A stretch of 12,348 nucleotides of DNA from Cyanobacteria bacterium K_DeepCast_35m_m2_023 (lineage in GTDB: Bacteria > Cyanobacteriota > Cyanobacteriia > PCC-6307 > Cyanobiaceae), in assembly GCA_016882345.1 (NCBI GenBank), contig VGQR01000028.1:1-12348 (forward strand). The letters run 5' to 3'. Below are positions 5,552-12,348 of the stretch, piece by piece (positions within the stretch are counted from its first letter, which is position 1; every line of letters begins with the position of its first letter). The notes beneath the pieces were generated by a model. That model had not been told where the DNA came from, searched no databases, and worked only from the letters and a program-made list of their open reading frames with translations. A program made the position numbers and the translations under genes.

Positions 5552-6802
5552 GTGAAAGCCCTCTCCGTGCTCGGGTCCACCGGTTCGATCGGCACCCAGA
5601 CCCTCGAGCTGGCGGAGGAGTTTCCCGATCGCTTCAGGGTGGTGGCCCTAACCGCCGGCAACAACCTGGATCTGCTGCTGCAGCAGATCTGCCGCCACGC
5701 CCCCGAGGTGGTGGCCCTGGCTGATGCCGACAAGGTGGCCACGCTGCGCGAGCGCCTGGACTCACTCGAGCCGAGTGCCCGCCCGGCCCGCCTGCCCGAG
5801 CTGCTGGGCGGCAGTGATGGCCTGTGCGCCGCCGCCGCCTGGCCCACCGCTGATCTGGTGGTGACCGGGATTGTCGGTTGCGCCGGACTGCTCCCCACCC
5901 TGGCCGCCATCCGCGCCGGCAAAGACCTGGCCCTGGCCAACAAGGAAACCCTGATCGCCGCCGGGCCGGTGGTGCTGCCCGAGCTGGTCAAGAGCGGCTC
6001 GCGGCTGCTGCCGGCCGACTCGGAGCATTCGGCGATCTTTCAATGTCTGCAGGGTACGCCCTACGCCGAAACGGCGCGGCTGAGCACCGGCACCCCCACC
6101 CCGGGCCTGCGCCGCATCATGCTGACCGCCAGCGGTGGCGCCTTTCGCGATTGGGACCCGGCCGATCTGGTCAAGGCGACGGTGGCCGATGCCACCAGCC
6201 ACCCCAACTGGAGCATGGGCCGCAAGATCACCGTCGATAGCGCCTCGTTGATGAACAAGGGGCTCGAAGTGATCGAAGCCCACTACCTGTTCGGCCTGGA
6301 CTACGACCACATCGAGATCGTGATCCACCCCCAGTCGATCATCCACTCGATGGTCGAGCTGGCCGACAGCTCGGTGCTGGGCCAACTGGGCTGGCCCGAC
6401 ATGAAGCTGCCGATCCTCTATTGCCTCAGCTGGCCCGAGCGACTCGAGACCCCTTGGCGCCGCCTCGATCTCACCGAGGTGGGCTCACTCACCTTCCGCA
6501 AACCCGACCCGGCCCGCTACCCCTGCATGGAGCTGGCCTACGCCGCGGGCCGCGCCGGCGGCACCATGCCGGCGGTGATGAACGCCGCCAACGAGCAGGC
6601 CGTGGCGCTGTTCCTCGATGAACAGATCCATTTCCTCGATATTCCCAAATTGATCGACGGGGTGTGCGATCGCCACAAGGCCGACCACAGGGTCGATCCC
6701 GCCCTGTCCGACGTGCTGGCGGTCGACGCCTGGGCCCGCACAGCGGTGCGTGAAGCTGCAGCCTGGCTGAACGCCAAGCTGCCCGCAACGCTGCCGGGCT
6801 AA
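5552..6802 (+). CDS. dxr: 1-deoxy-D-xylulose 5-phosphate reductoisomerase
   Basis: DXR converts 1-deoxy-D-xylulose 5-phosphate to 2-C-methyl-D-erythritol 4-phosphate with NADPH and a divalent metal. It is the committed step of the MEP isoprenoid pathway, which feeds carotenoids, the chlorophyll phytyl chain and quinones, and it is the target of fosmidomycin. The 416-residue protein begins GTG-AAA with the NADPH-binding GSTGSIG at residues 8-14. LANKETLI starts at 128, metal ligands D156 and E158 lie in [14 protein letters not shown] follows, and [19 protein letters not shown] leads to metal ligand E239. [12 protein letters not shown] and [12 protein letters not shown] complete the active-site signatures. 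GTG 5552 is preferred because the family begins M-K-A-x-S-V-L-G there; no good Shine-Dalgarno is visible. The gene appears intact. Its upstream DNA is debris of a toxin-antitoxin module, so its promoter may have been replaced. Confidence 0.97.
   Translation: MKALSVLGSTGSIGTQTLELAEEFPDRFRVVALTAGNNLDLLLQQICRHAPEVVALADADKVATLRERLDSLEPSARPARLPELLGGSDGLCAAAAWPTADLVVTGIVGCAGLLPTLAAIRAGKDLALANKETLIAAGPVVLPELVKSGSRLLPADSEHSAIFQCLQGTPYAETARLSTGTPTPGLRRIMLTASGGAFRDWDPADLVKATVADATSHPNWSMGRKITVDSASLMNKGLEVIEAHYLFGLDYDHIEIVIHPQSIIHSMVELADSSVLGQLGWPDMKLPILYCLSWPERLETPWRRLDLTEVGSLTFRKPDPARYPCMELAYAAGRAGGTMPAVMNAANEQAVALFLDEQIHFLDIPKLIDGVCDRHKADHRVDPALSDVLAVDAWARTAVREAAAWLNAKLPATLPG
6666..6673. repeat. HIP1 octamer GCGATCGC
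   Basis: A perfect HIP1 palindrome inside dxr. This octamer is strongly over-represented in many cyanobacterial genomes, so it supports the taxonomic call. Confidence 0.6.
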
Positions 6803-6865
6803 CGCAGCAGCCATCGGAGTTTCAGCTTCTCCCCGAAGAGGTCCCTCCCCTGCAGCCTGCCGAAT

Positions 6866-6933
6866 GCTTGCGAGCGGCCCTTGGAAAAGTTGACACCATG
6901 GTGATCACCTTCCCAAGGGCCGCTCCGCGAAGC
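6866..6933. repeat. Long imperfect hairpin between dxr and the ferredoxin gene
   Basis: A perfect 11-bp inverted repeat, GCGGCCCTTGG (6874-6884) and CCAAGGGCCGC (6913-6923), encloses 28 bases. These are themselves partly symmetric around the perfect 10-bp palindrome GGTGATCACC at 6900-6909. With two bulges the stem extends outward to GCTT (6866-6869) and AAGC (6930-6933), giving an element of about 68 bases. It fills much of the 204-base dxr-ferredoxin gap. There is no T-run for a classical terminator. It could be an RNA processing or attenuation structure, or a small hairpin repeat element; I cannot tell whether it recurs in the genome. Confidence 0.55.
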
Positions 6934-7006
6934 CAACACCTGCCTCAACACCCGTTCCACTCCGCCGCTGCACAGGCTTCACGGCACCGCAGCAGACTCG
7001 AAAGCC

Positions 7007-7360
7007 ATGCCAGAGCCTCGGCCAACACCCGTCGCCCATCACCTGCTGCTCTGCGCCACCCCCAGCAAATCGCTGTGTTGCCCCGACCAGGCGCTGGGCG
7101 CCGCCAGCTGGGAGGCGCTCAAGCGCCTGGTGCGCGAGCTGGGTCTGGAGGACCCGCAGCGGCCGCAGGGCATCGTGCTGCGCAGCAAGGCCGACTGCCT
7201 GCGCATCTGTGCTGAGGGTCCCGTGCTGCTGATCTGGCCCGAGGGCATCGTCTACGGCGGCGTCAGGCCCGAACGGGTGGAGCGCATCGTGCGCGAGCAC
7301 GTCATCGGCGGCACCCCGATCGAGCCCTGGATCGTCAAGCGCTACCAGCTCGGCACTTGA
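7007..7360 (+). CDS. Small thioredoxin-like [2Fe-2S] ferredoxin
   Basis: This 117-residue soluble protein matches the small cyanobacterial (2Fe-2S) ferredoxin family with a thioredoxin-like fold. Five cysteines form the cluster-binding pattern: C16 in LLLCATPSKS, C24-C25 just after it, and C64 and C68 in SKADCLRICAEGPVLLIWPEG. The stretch PEGIVYGGVRPERVERIVREH and then IGGTPIEPW is typical of the family's C-terminal half. The expected role is one-electron transfer; its partner is unknown. It lies 204 bases after dxr on the same strand. That is suggestive because the late MEP enzymes IspG and IspH need reduced ferredoxin in cyanobacteria, but the link is inference. ATG 7007 places the first Cys at the normal distance; the ribosome-binding site is weak. 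Its stop is two bases from the stop of the convergent hydrolase gene. Confidence 0.88.
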   Translation: MPEPRPTPVAHHLLLCATPSKSLCCPDQALGAASWEALKRLVRELGLEDPQRPQGIVLRSKADCLRICAEGPVLLIWPEGIVYGGVRPERVERIVREHVIGGTPIEPWIVKRYQLGT

Positions 7361-7362
7361 CC

Positions 7363-8418
7363 TCAGGTGTTGTGCTGCGCTGCAGTGCTGAGCGATGCAG
7401 CAGCGTCGAGCCCAGCCGTCAACCAATGCAACACCAGCGCATCGCTCCAGCTGCACAGTGGCCCGTCGCCCAGACCGTGAAAGCCGTTGTGGCCGCCCGT
7501 TGCCGTCAGCTGGACCTGCAATGGCGTCTGGGGGAGCGCAGCAACGGCCTGGGCCAGCTGCAGCGCAGCTGCGGCCGGCACCCAGGGATCATCGAGGGCA
7601 TGCAACACCAGGGTGGGTGGAAGCTCGGGCCTGAGCAGCTCGAGCAACCGCGGCAGCACACTTGCGGCGCGGTAGTAATCGTCCACCGAAGCATGGCTCC
7701 AGCGCGGAGCCGTGATCGCGGCATCAAAATCGCGAATGCTGCGCACCCGTTGCAACGCCTGCCGCTCCTGGGCCAAGACACCGGCGGGGTCGGCCAGCGT
7801 GTCGCGCACCAGGCGCTGCAGCGGCCAGCGCTCATAGAGGCGATTGCGCCAGCGGCCGATCTGCCGCGAGCTCGCCACCAGGTCCAGCGGTGAACTGACG
7901 CACACCAGCGCATCCAGCCAGCGCTGCTGCGGGCTGGACAGCAGCGCATTCAGCAGAACCGTGCCCCCCAACGACAAACCCACCGCCAGCAACGGTCGCC
8001 CGGCCGCCCGCTCGCGCAGCTGGGGTAGCACGTCCAGCAGATCGCGGTTGCAGCTGGCGGCGTAGGTGCCCCGGGCCAGGTGGCGTCCCGGCCCGGCACC
8101 GCGCAGGTTGAGCCGCAGCACCTCAAACCCGGCGCGCTGCAGGGTCAAGGCCAGACGGCGCACGCCGAGCCGATCACTGCCACCGCCCAGCCCATGCACA
8201 ACCACCACAAGGGCTTCACCGTGCTGTGGGCAGGCTTGCAGGAGCAGCGGCGCATCCAGAAAGCCCAACAGGTGATCGTCACCCTGCAGGCGCAACAGCA
8301 GCGGTTGCCCCCGATCGGCCGGCAGGGTTACGGGGCGCAAGGTGTCCCTGAGGGTCTGAAGATCGCCCCCGAGCCATGGCAGGCGCGGGCGAAAGGGCAA
8401 CAGACCCACAGGGGGCAT
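7363..8418 (-). CDS. YheT-like alpha/beta hydrolase
   Basis: This 351-residue alpha/beta hydrolase belongs to the YheT/ABHD1-3 group, predicted to cleave an ester or acyl substrate in the cytoplasm; the substrate is unknown. Visible features are the N-terminal FRPRLPWLGGDLQTL, typical of the group, the oxyanion region VVHGLGGGSD (about 74-82), the nucleophile elbow GLSLGGTVLLN with Ser149, the acid D276/D277 in ALDDPWVP, and His310 in TGGHNGF. ATG 8416-8418 is chosen because the family begins there and it lies four bases after the pntB stop; upstream in-frame sequence only shadows pntB. The gene is the last of the pnt operon and is probably translated by coupling to pntB. Its stop faces the ferredoxin stop with a 2-base gap, so there is no room for a terminator between them. 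Confidence 0.87.
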   Translation of the reverse strand: MPPVGLLPFRPRLPWLGGDLQTLRDTLRPVTLPADRGQPLLLRLQGDDHLLGFLDAPLLLQACPQHGEALVVVVHGLGGGSDRLGVRRLALTLQRAGFEVLRLNLRGAGPGRHLARGTYAASCNRDLLDVLPQLRERAAGRPLLAVGLSLGGTVLLNALLSSPQQRWLDALVCVSSPLDLVASSRQIGRWRNRLYERWPLQRLVRDTLADPAGVLAQERQALQRVRSIRDFDAAITAPRWSHASVDDYYRAASVLPRLLELLRPELPPTLVLHALDDPWVPAAAALQLAQAVAALPQTPLQVQLTATGGHNGFHGLGDGPLCSWSDALVLHWLTAGLDAAASLSTAAQHNT

Positions 8419-8422
8419 CGCG

Positions 8423-9850
8423 TCAGACCGCCGTTGGCGTCTTCTTGCCCACCCCCAGCTCCCGCAGTTCGCTGACCAGGCCAGCCAACACCGCTTTGGC
8501 ATCACCGAAGACCATGGCGGTCTGGGGCAGCTCGAACAGGGCGTTCTTGATGCCGGCATAGCCGGCGCCCAGGCTGCGCTTGACCACGAACACCTGGCGG
8601 GCCTGGTCGACCTCGAGCACCGGCATCCCGAACAGGGGGCTGGTGGGGTCGCTCTTGGCGTCGGGGTTCACCACATCGTTGGCCCCCAGAACGATCACCA
8701 CATCGGTGCGCGGAAAGTCGGGATTGATCGTGTCCATTTCGAGCAGCTGCTCGTAGGGCACGTCAGCCTCGGCCAGCAGCACGTTCATGTGGCCGGGCAT
8801 GCGGCCGGCCACCGGGTGAATGGCGTAGCTGACCTCGGCGCCGTTGGCCTCGAGCAGTTTGGCCAACTCGCGCAGGGTGTGCTGGGCCTGGGCTACGGCC
8901 AGCCCGTAACCGGGCACGAACACCACCCGCTCGGCGGTCTCGAGGGCCATGGCGCATTCTTCGGGGCTGCAGCTGGTGATGCGGGTGTAGCCGGCTTCGT
9001 CGCCGCCGCCGCCAACAGGGGCGGCGCCCCCCAGGGCACCGCCGAACAACACGCTCACCAGCGAGCGGTTCATGGCGGTGCACATCACCTGGGTGAGGAT
9101 CAGCCCGGCGGCGCCAACCATGGCACCGGCCACGATCAGCAGCTGGCTGCCCACCACAAAGCCGGCGGCGGCAGCGGCCACTCCCGAATAGCTGTTGAGC
9201 AGGGAGATCACCACGGGCATGTCAGCCCCGCCGATCGGCAGGGTGACACCAATGCCCAACAGGCTTGAGGCGACCACCAGAATCCACAGCGGCAGGCCCG
9301 CCGGATCGGAGGGCAAACCAATGCCCGCCACCAGACAGGCCACCGCCAGGCTGATGTTGACCGCATGCCGCAGCTGGCTCTGGGTCCAGCCTGGGGTGGC
9401 GATCCAGCCCTGCAGCTTGCCCATCGCCACCACCGAGCCACTGAAGGTGATCGCGCCGACGAAGACCGAAATCACAATCGAGATCAACGCCACCAGATCG
9501 GCGCCGCTGCTCTGAAACAGGGCCACGGCGACGGCCACCAGCAGGGAGGCCATGCCACCGCAGCCGTTGAACAGGGCCACTGTTTCGGGCATGGCGGTCA
9601 TCGGCACCCGTTGGGCCGTGATCACACCGGCCAGTCCACCGATGGCGGTGCCGACGCCGATCCACAGCCAGGCCTCCAGGCTCAGGGACTGCTGAATCAA
9701 GAGGCCCACGACGGCCAGGCCCATGGCCAGGGCCGCCAAGCCATTGGCACTGCGGGCCGAGCGCACCTTCGACAGGCCCTTGAGTCCAAGGGCCAGCAGC
9801 AGCACGGCCCCCAGATCGCTGGCATAACTGAACAGGGTGGCGGTGCTCAT
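8423..9850 (-). CDS. pntB: NAD(P) transhydrogenase subunit beta
   Basis: This 475-residue subunit of the proton-translocating transhydrogenase carries most of the membrane domain (domain II) and the NADP(H)-binding domain III. The complex transfers hydride from NADH to NADP+ using the proton gradient. The N-terminal 260 or so residues are a series of hydrophobic helices starting LFSYASDLGAVLLLALGLKG. Domain III from about residue 295 shows VVFVPGYGLAVAQAQHTLRE (GYG near 312), then HPVAGRMPGHMNVLLAEA, VLGANDVVNPDA and FVVKRSLGAGYAGIKN, which are the NADP-binding and loop D/E motifs of PntB. The length is normal (the E. coli protein has about 460 residues). The start ATG overlaps the pntAB stop as ATGA, so the two are translationally coupled. 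The gene looks intact. Confidence 0.96.
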   Translation of the reverse strand: MSTATLFSYASDLGAVLLLALGLKGLSKVRSARSANGLAALAMGLAVVGLLIQQSLSLEAWLWIGVGTAIGGLAGVITAQRVPMTAMPETVALFNGCGGMASLLVAVAVALFQSSGADLVALISIVISVFVGAITFSGSVVAMGKLQGWIATPGWTQSQLRHAVNISLAVACLVAGIGLPSDPAGLPLWILVVASSLLGIGVTLPIGGADMPVVISLLNSYSGVAAAAAGFVVGSQLLIVAGAMVGAAGLILTQVMCTAMNRSLVSVLFGGALGGAAPVGGGGDEAGYTRITSCSPEECAMALETAERVVFVPGYGLAVAQAQHTLRELAKLLEANGAEVSYAIHPVAGRMPGHMNVLLAEADVPYEQLLEMDTINPDFPRTDVVIVLGANDVVNPDAKSDPTSPLFGMPVLEVDQARQVFVVKRSLGAGYAGIKNALFELPQTAMVFGDAKAVLAGLVSELRELGVGKKTPTAV

Positions 9851-10134
9851 GATTTCTTGCGGGAGAACATGGCGAGCATGCGGTCGGTGACCAGAAAGCC
9901 GCCGATCACGTTGAACAGGGCAAAGGCCAATGACACCGCTCCGAACAGCAGCAGCACCGGATTGCCATGGGCCTGGGCAATCAGGGTCAGCGAGGCGAGC
10001 ACGGTGATGCCGCTGATCGCATTCGCCCCGCTCATCAGCGGGGTGTGCAGGGTGGGGGGCACCTTGCCGATCAGTTCAAGGCCCAGCAGGCTGCCAAGCA
10101 GCAACACCCACAGGGCCTGGGAGAGGGAGCTCAT
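9847..10134 (-). CDS. pntAB: NAD(P) transhydrogenase subunit alpha, membrane part
   Basis: This 95-residue membrane protein with three to four hydrophobic helices corresponds to the C-terminal membrane segment of the E. coli PntA protein. It is encoded separately here, as in Rhodospirillum rubrum and other split-subunit organisms. The signature KVPPTLHTPLMSGANAISGI (about residues 24-43) is highly conserved between domains I and II, and the C-terminal FNVIGGFLVTDRMLAMFSRKK is also typical. It assembles with PntB to form the proton channel. The ATG lies three bases after the pntAA stop, and the stop overlaps the pntB start, so all three genes form one tightly packed operon. Confidence 0.95.
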   Translation of the reverse strand: MSSLSQALWVLLLGSLLGLELIGKVPPTLHTPLMSGANAISGITVLASLTLIAQAHGNPVLLLFGAVSLAFALFNVIGGFLVTDRMLAMFSRKKS

Positions 10135-10137
10135 GGA

Positions 10138-11289
10138 TCAGGCGGGGGTCAGGGTGGGGGCGGCCTGAGGCAGCAGATCGCTGCGCTGGCAGAGGCCGCC
10201 ATGGGTAATCAGGCAACCCTCGAGGATCGGATCGCTGGGATCGACCGCCAGCTCGCCGCTGCTGCGCAGATGCTGCAGCAGGGCCAGCAGGTTGCGGGCG
10301 TAAAGGGCGCTGGCGTGCTGGGCCAGGCTGCTGGGCAGGGCATCGGCACCGATCAGTTGCACCCCGTAGCGCTCAACCGTCTCGCCGGCAACGCTGCCCT
10401 CGCAGTTGCCGCCCTGGGCGACCGCCAGATCAACGATGACCGACCCCGGTTTCATGCCAGCCAGCATTCCGTCGCTGATCAGACGGGGGGCGCGCTTGCC
10501 TGGCACCTGGGCCGTGCAGATGACCATGTCCGCCAGGGCCAGCTGCTGGGCCAGCTGCTCGCGCTGGGCCGCCAAAAACGCTTCGCTGGCGGCCATCGCA
10601 TAACCACCGGCTTCGGCTGGCCGCTCCTGCTCGGCCGGGGGATCGATGAAGCGCCCCCCCAGCGATTCGACCTGCTCTTTGGCGGCCGGACGCACGTCGC
10701 TCACGAAGACGATGGCTCCGAGGCGACGGGCCGTGGCGACCGCCTGCAGACCGGCAACACCAGCACCAAGCACCAGGGCACGGGCCGGCTGGATCGTGCC
10801 GGCGGCGGTCATCAGCATCGGCACGTAGCGGTTGAGGGCTGCGGCTGCGAGCAACACCGCCTTGTAGCCGGCGATGTTGGCCTGCGACGAAAGCACATCC
10901 ATGCTCTGGGCGCGGCTGATGCGCGGCAACAACTCCATCGACACAGCCGAGACCTCGCGGCTGGCCAGCAGCTCGAGACGCTCGCTGGCGCCGTAGGGCT
11001 CAAGCAGACCGATCAACAGGGCCCCCGGCTTGAGTCGGGCCAGTTGTTCGGGCGCAGGGGGGCCGACGCAGAGCACCACATCGGCATCACCCCAGGCCAA
11101 AGCCTCGGCCGGCACCACTAGGGCTCCAGCCGCAGCGTAGTCAGGGTCTGCATACCCGGCCGCCGTTCCAGCTCCCGCCTCGAGCTGCAGGGTCAACACC
11201 GCTGCGCAGCAGGTCTTGACCGTTTCAGGGGTGGCAGCCACCCGGTTTTCACCGGAACGGCGTTCCCTGGGAACGAGCACCATCACCAT
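10138..11289 (-). CDS. pntAA: NAD(P) transhydrogenase subunit alpha, NAD(H)-binding part
   Basis: This 383-residue soluble domain I of the transhydrogenase binds NAD(H) on the cytoplasmic face of the membrane complex. The N-terminal VPRERRSGENRVAATPETV is the alanine dehydrogenase/PNT N-terminal signature. The loop PRISRAQSMDVLSSQANIAG carries R123, Q128, D131 and S134, equivalent to the RQD loop and Ser of the R. rubrum protein. The Rossmann motif is LVLGAGVAGLQAVATARRLG (about 172-191) followed by VSDVRP. The length is normal for a split alpha subunit. ATG 11289 has a GAGGAG ribosome-binding site eight bases upstream; ATG 11283 is a weaker alternative. A likely promoter lies about 70 bases upstream. 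It is first in the pntAA-pntAB-pntB-hydrolase operon. Confidence 0.95.
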   Translation of the reverse strand: MVMVLVPRERRSGENRVAATPETVKTCCAAVLTLQLEAGAGTAAGYADPDYAAAGALVVPAEALAWGDADVVLCVGPPAPEQLARLKPGALLIGLLEPYGASERLELLASREVSAVSMELLPRISRAQSMDVLSSQANIAGYKAVLLAAAALNRYVPMLMTAAGTIQPARALVLGAGVAGLQAVATARRLGAIVFVSDVRPAAKEQVESLGGRFIDPPAEQERPAEAGGYAMAASEAFLAAQREQLAQQLALADMVICTAQVPGKRAPRLISDGMLAGMKPGSVIVDLAVAQGGNCEGSVAGETVERYGVQLIGADALPSSLAQHASALYARNLLALLQHLRSSGELAVDPSDPILEGCLITHGGLCQRSDLLPQAAPTLTPA

Positions 11290-11345
11290 GCCATCAACTC
11301 CTCACGCACAAGCCCCAGATCCCAAAAGGGTGGTGGGGAAACCTC

Positions 11346-11358
11346 AATGGAATCCATT
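11346..11358. promoter_or_regulatory. Palindrome next to the pnt -10 box, possible operator
   Basis: AATGGA-A-TCCATT is a perfect 6-bp inverted repeat around one base, overlapping the predicted -10 element and the expected transcription start of the pnt operon. The position suits a repressor site. The binding protein is unknown. Confidence 0.35.
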
Positions 11359-11384
11359 AGCAAGGAAGCCGGGCCCAACCGCAA
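11356..11384 (-). promoter_or_regulatory. Predicted sigma-70-type promoter of the pnt operon
   Basis: On the minus strand TTGCGG (11379-11384) is followed after exactly 17 bases by GCTAAT (11356-11361). This gives a transcript starting near 11349 with an untranslated leader of about 60 bases before pntAA. The boxes match the consensus at four of six positions each by eye. It lies in the only sizeable space upstream of the operon. Confidence 0.4.
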
Positions 11385-11401
11385 TTGTTTTCTGCCGTTT
11401 G

Positions 11402-11415
11402 TGGGCACACGCCCA
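11402..11415. terminator. Small GC hairpin after the 60-residue protein gene
   Basis: TGGGC-ACAC-GCCCA forms a 5-bp GC-rich stem a few bases downstream of the small minus-strand gene's stop. No T-run follows on the minus strand, so it would be a weak terminator at best and may let transcription run on into the pnt operon. Confidence 0.25.
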
Positions 11416-11419
11416 TCAA

Positions 11420-11602
11420 TCAGAACAGCGGCAGCAGTTCCTGCTCCAGGCAGGTGGCCTGGGGCCAGGCCCCCTGGTGACGCAGTTGGCGGGCCCGCAG
11501 GATCATCGGATCGATATCGCACTCCAACTGCAGGCATTGCTCCAGAAAGCGGCGGCGGCGCAACGACGACCAGGCCTGAGGGTTGGGAGCTGCGGAATCC
11601 AT
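11420..11602 (-). CDS. Small uncharacterised 60-residue protein
   Basis: This 60-residue protein starts at ATG 11600-11602 with a GAGG eight bases upstream. It is helical and has no signal peptide or membrane segment. It contains a basic patch SSLRRRRFLEQ (about 12-22), three cysteines (C23, C28, C51) and the sequence LECDIDPMILRARQLRHQG in the middle. The family is not recognised. The composition and the good ribosome-binding site support real translation. It lies upstream of the pnt operon on the same strand with a 130-base gap, and is divergent from the helicase gene, sharing a 77-base intergenic space with it. Confidence 0.6.
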   Translation of the reverse strand: MDSAAPNPQAWSSLRRRRFLEQCLQLECDIDPMILRARQLRHQGAWPQATCLEQELLPLF

Positions 11603-11679
11603 GACCAAAGCCTCGATGGCCAGAAACTAGGCAGGCTGGTGCTGATGCCCATAGGCCAGAACACCTAAAACTGGCACTG

Positions 11680-12348
11680 ATGGCCTCCCCCTCGTTTGAT
11701 CTGACGCCGACGCTGCCAGTGCAGCCGCGGCAGTGGCAGAGCCAGCTGATCCAGCTGCTCAAAACCCGTTTGTCAGCGCCCACCCCTGCGGGCCATGACG
11801 TGCTGGTGCACGCCGGCCCCGGTGCCGGCAAAACCCTGGGCGCCCTGCTGGGGGTGCTGCGCCTGCGCCACGAGCGCAAGCTGCAACACGTGGTGGTGTT
11901 CTGCCATCGCACGGCCATCGCCGGTCAATGGATCAAGGCCGCCGAACGGCTGGGGCTACGGCTCGAGAGTTGGAGCCCCAATCGCCCCACAGCCCCCGCG
12001 GCAGGCCCGCAGGGACTGCTGCTGAGCTACCAGGCGGCGGCACTGCAGCAGGACGCGCTCAGCGCCTGGCTCGAACCGTGGTCGTCATCCGCCTGGATTG
12101 CGATCGCCGACGAGGTGCACCATCTGGGGGTGGATCCGGACAATCCCGAGGCCGCTGCCTGGGGGACTGCCTTCAGCACGGTGACCCGACCGGCGGCCCT
12201 GCGCCTGGGCTTGAGCGGCACCCCCTTTCGGGCCGACCAGTTGGCGTTCTGCGCGGCTCGGCGGATCTGCGTGCGCCATGGCCAAGGCATCAGCGAGCGG
12301 ATCGTGCCCGATCTCTGTGTCGAGCCGCGGCAACTGATCGCTGCCGGC
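11680..12348 (+). CDS. Superfamily II DNA/RNA helicase, N-terminal part (runs off the window)
   Basis: The first 223 codons of an ATP-dependent superfamily II helicase. A Q-motif-like region (LPVQPRQWQSQLIQLLKTRL, residues 12-31) precedes the Walker A motif AGPGAGKTLGALLG (K51, T52). Motif Ia-like VVVFCHRTAIAGQW follows at 71-84. The Walker B box is ADEVHHLG with D144, E145 and H147, and motif III-like SGTPFRAD is at 179-186. DEVH followed by SGTPxR points to the RAD25/XPB-like group that unwinds duplex nucleic acid, rather than to DEAD-box RNA helicases. The second RecA domain lies outside the window. ATG 11680 is the first start in frame with the Q-motif; no strong ribosome-binding site is visible. 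It is divergent from the 60-residue protein gene. Confidence 0.85.
   Translation, partial: MASPSFDLTPTLPVQPRQWQSQLIQLLKTRLSAPTPAGHDVLVHAGPGAGKTLGALLGVLRLRHERKLQHVVVFCHRTAIAGQWIKAAERLGLRLESWSPNRPTAPAAGPQGLLLSYQAAALQQDALSAWLEPWSSSAWIAIADEVHHLGVDPDNPEAAAWGTAFSTVTRPAALRLGLSGTPFRADQLAFCAARRICVRHGQGISERIVPDLCVEPRQLIAAG
12100..12107. repeat. HIP1 octamer GCGATCGC
   Basis: A second perfect HIP1 site, inside the helicase gene just before the codons for the DEVH box. It is a cyanobacterial genome signature. Confidence 0.6.

Noticed and set aside
5521..5991. Minus-strand frame continuing from the antitoxin remnant through dxr
   Set aside because: Within dxr it is a Ser/Arg-rich shadow. Only the part before the dxr start resembles an antitoxin.
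6890..6895. TTGACA as a -35 box for the ferredoxin gene
   Set aside because: No acceptable -10 box lies 16-18 bases downstream, and the motif falls inside the hairpin.
11283..11357. 24-codon leader frame overlapping the pntAA start
   Set aside because: Its ATG would lie inside the predicted -10 box, and there is no ribosome-binding site; it is probably chance.
11618..11661. Direct repeat GGCCAGAA at 11618 and 11654 in the helicase upstream region
   Set aside because: Eight bases is short, and the same octamer occurs elsewhere in the window, so it is likely chance.
1..12348. CRISPR array, tRNA, rRNA, integrase or transposase
   Set aside because: No regularly spaced repeats, no cloverleaf-like sequence and no recombinase motifs were seen. 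The accessory block has no visible mobility gene.

Overview
The window looks like a chromosomal piece of a high-GC picocyanobacterium of the Synechococcus/Cyanobium/Vulcanococcus type. Supporting signs are the gene set (a split three-subunit transhydrogenase, a DXR with cyanobacterial-style sequence, a small thioredoxin-like [2Fe-2S] ferredoxin directly after dxr), the high GC content, and two HIP1 octamers (GCGATCGC at 6666 and 12100). The genus is an inference from memory, not from a search.

Left flank (1-91): the last codons of cysS (cysteinyl-tRNA synthetase). Accessory block (about 92-5551), lying between cysS and dxr: a short orphan reading frame; a minus-strand MFS transporter gene that is broken (in-frame amber stop, and apparently missing the TM6 region); an intact Phd-type antitoxin/PIN toxin pair on the plus strand; a second intact antitoxin/PIN pair on the minus strand, convergent with the first; a decayed FitB-like PIN toxin on the plus strand; a small unidentified minus-strand gene; a roughly 300-base gene-poor stretch with nested palindromes; an apparently intact NSS-family Na+-dependent transporter on the minus strand; and, fused to the transporter's 5' end, the stub of a further antitoxin/PIN pair. 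The block therefore holds two living and two dead toxin-antitoxin modules plus a dead transporter gene. It looks like a gene-turnover hotspot between two housekeeping genes.

Right part (5552-12348): conserved chromosome. dxr (second step of the MEP isoprenoid pathway) and a small [2Fe-2S] ferredoxin run on the plus strand, with a long imperfect hairpin between them. Meeting them tail to tail is a compact minus-strand operon, pntAA-pntAB-pntB followed by a YheT-like alpha/beta hydrolase. The pnt genes form a proton-translocating NAD(P) transhydrogenase in the membrane. A recognisable promoter with a palindrome next to its -10 box lies upstream of pntAA. Further right are a small 60-residue protein gene on the minus strand and the first 223 codons of a superfamily II helicase, running off the window.

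I did not find a new multi-gene defence or mobile system. The most informative material is the record of decay in the cysS-dxr block and several strong palindromes that no gene explains.
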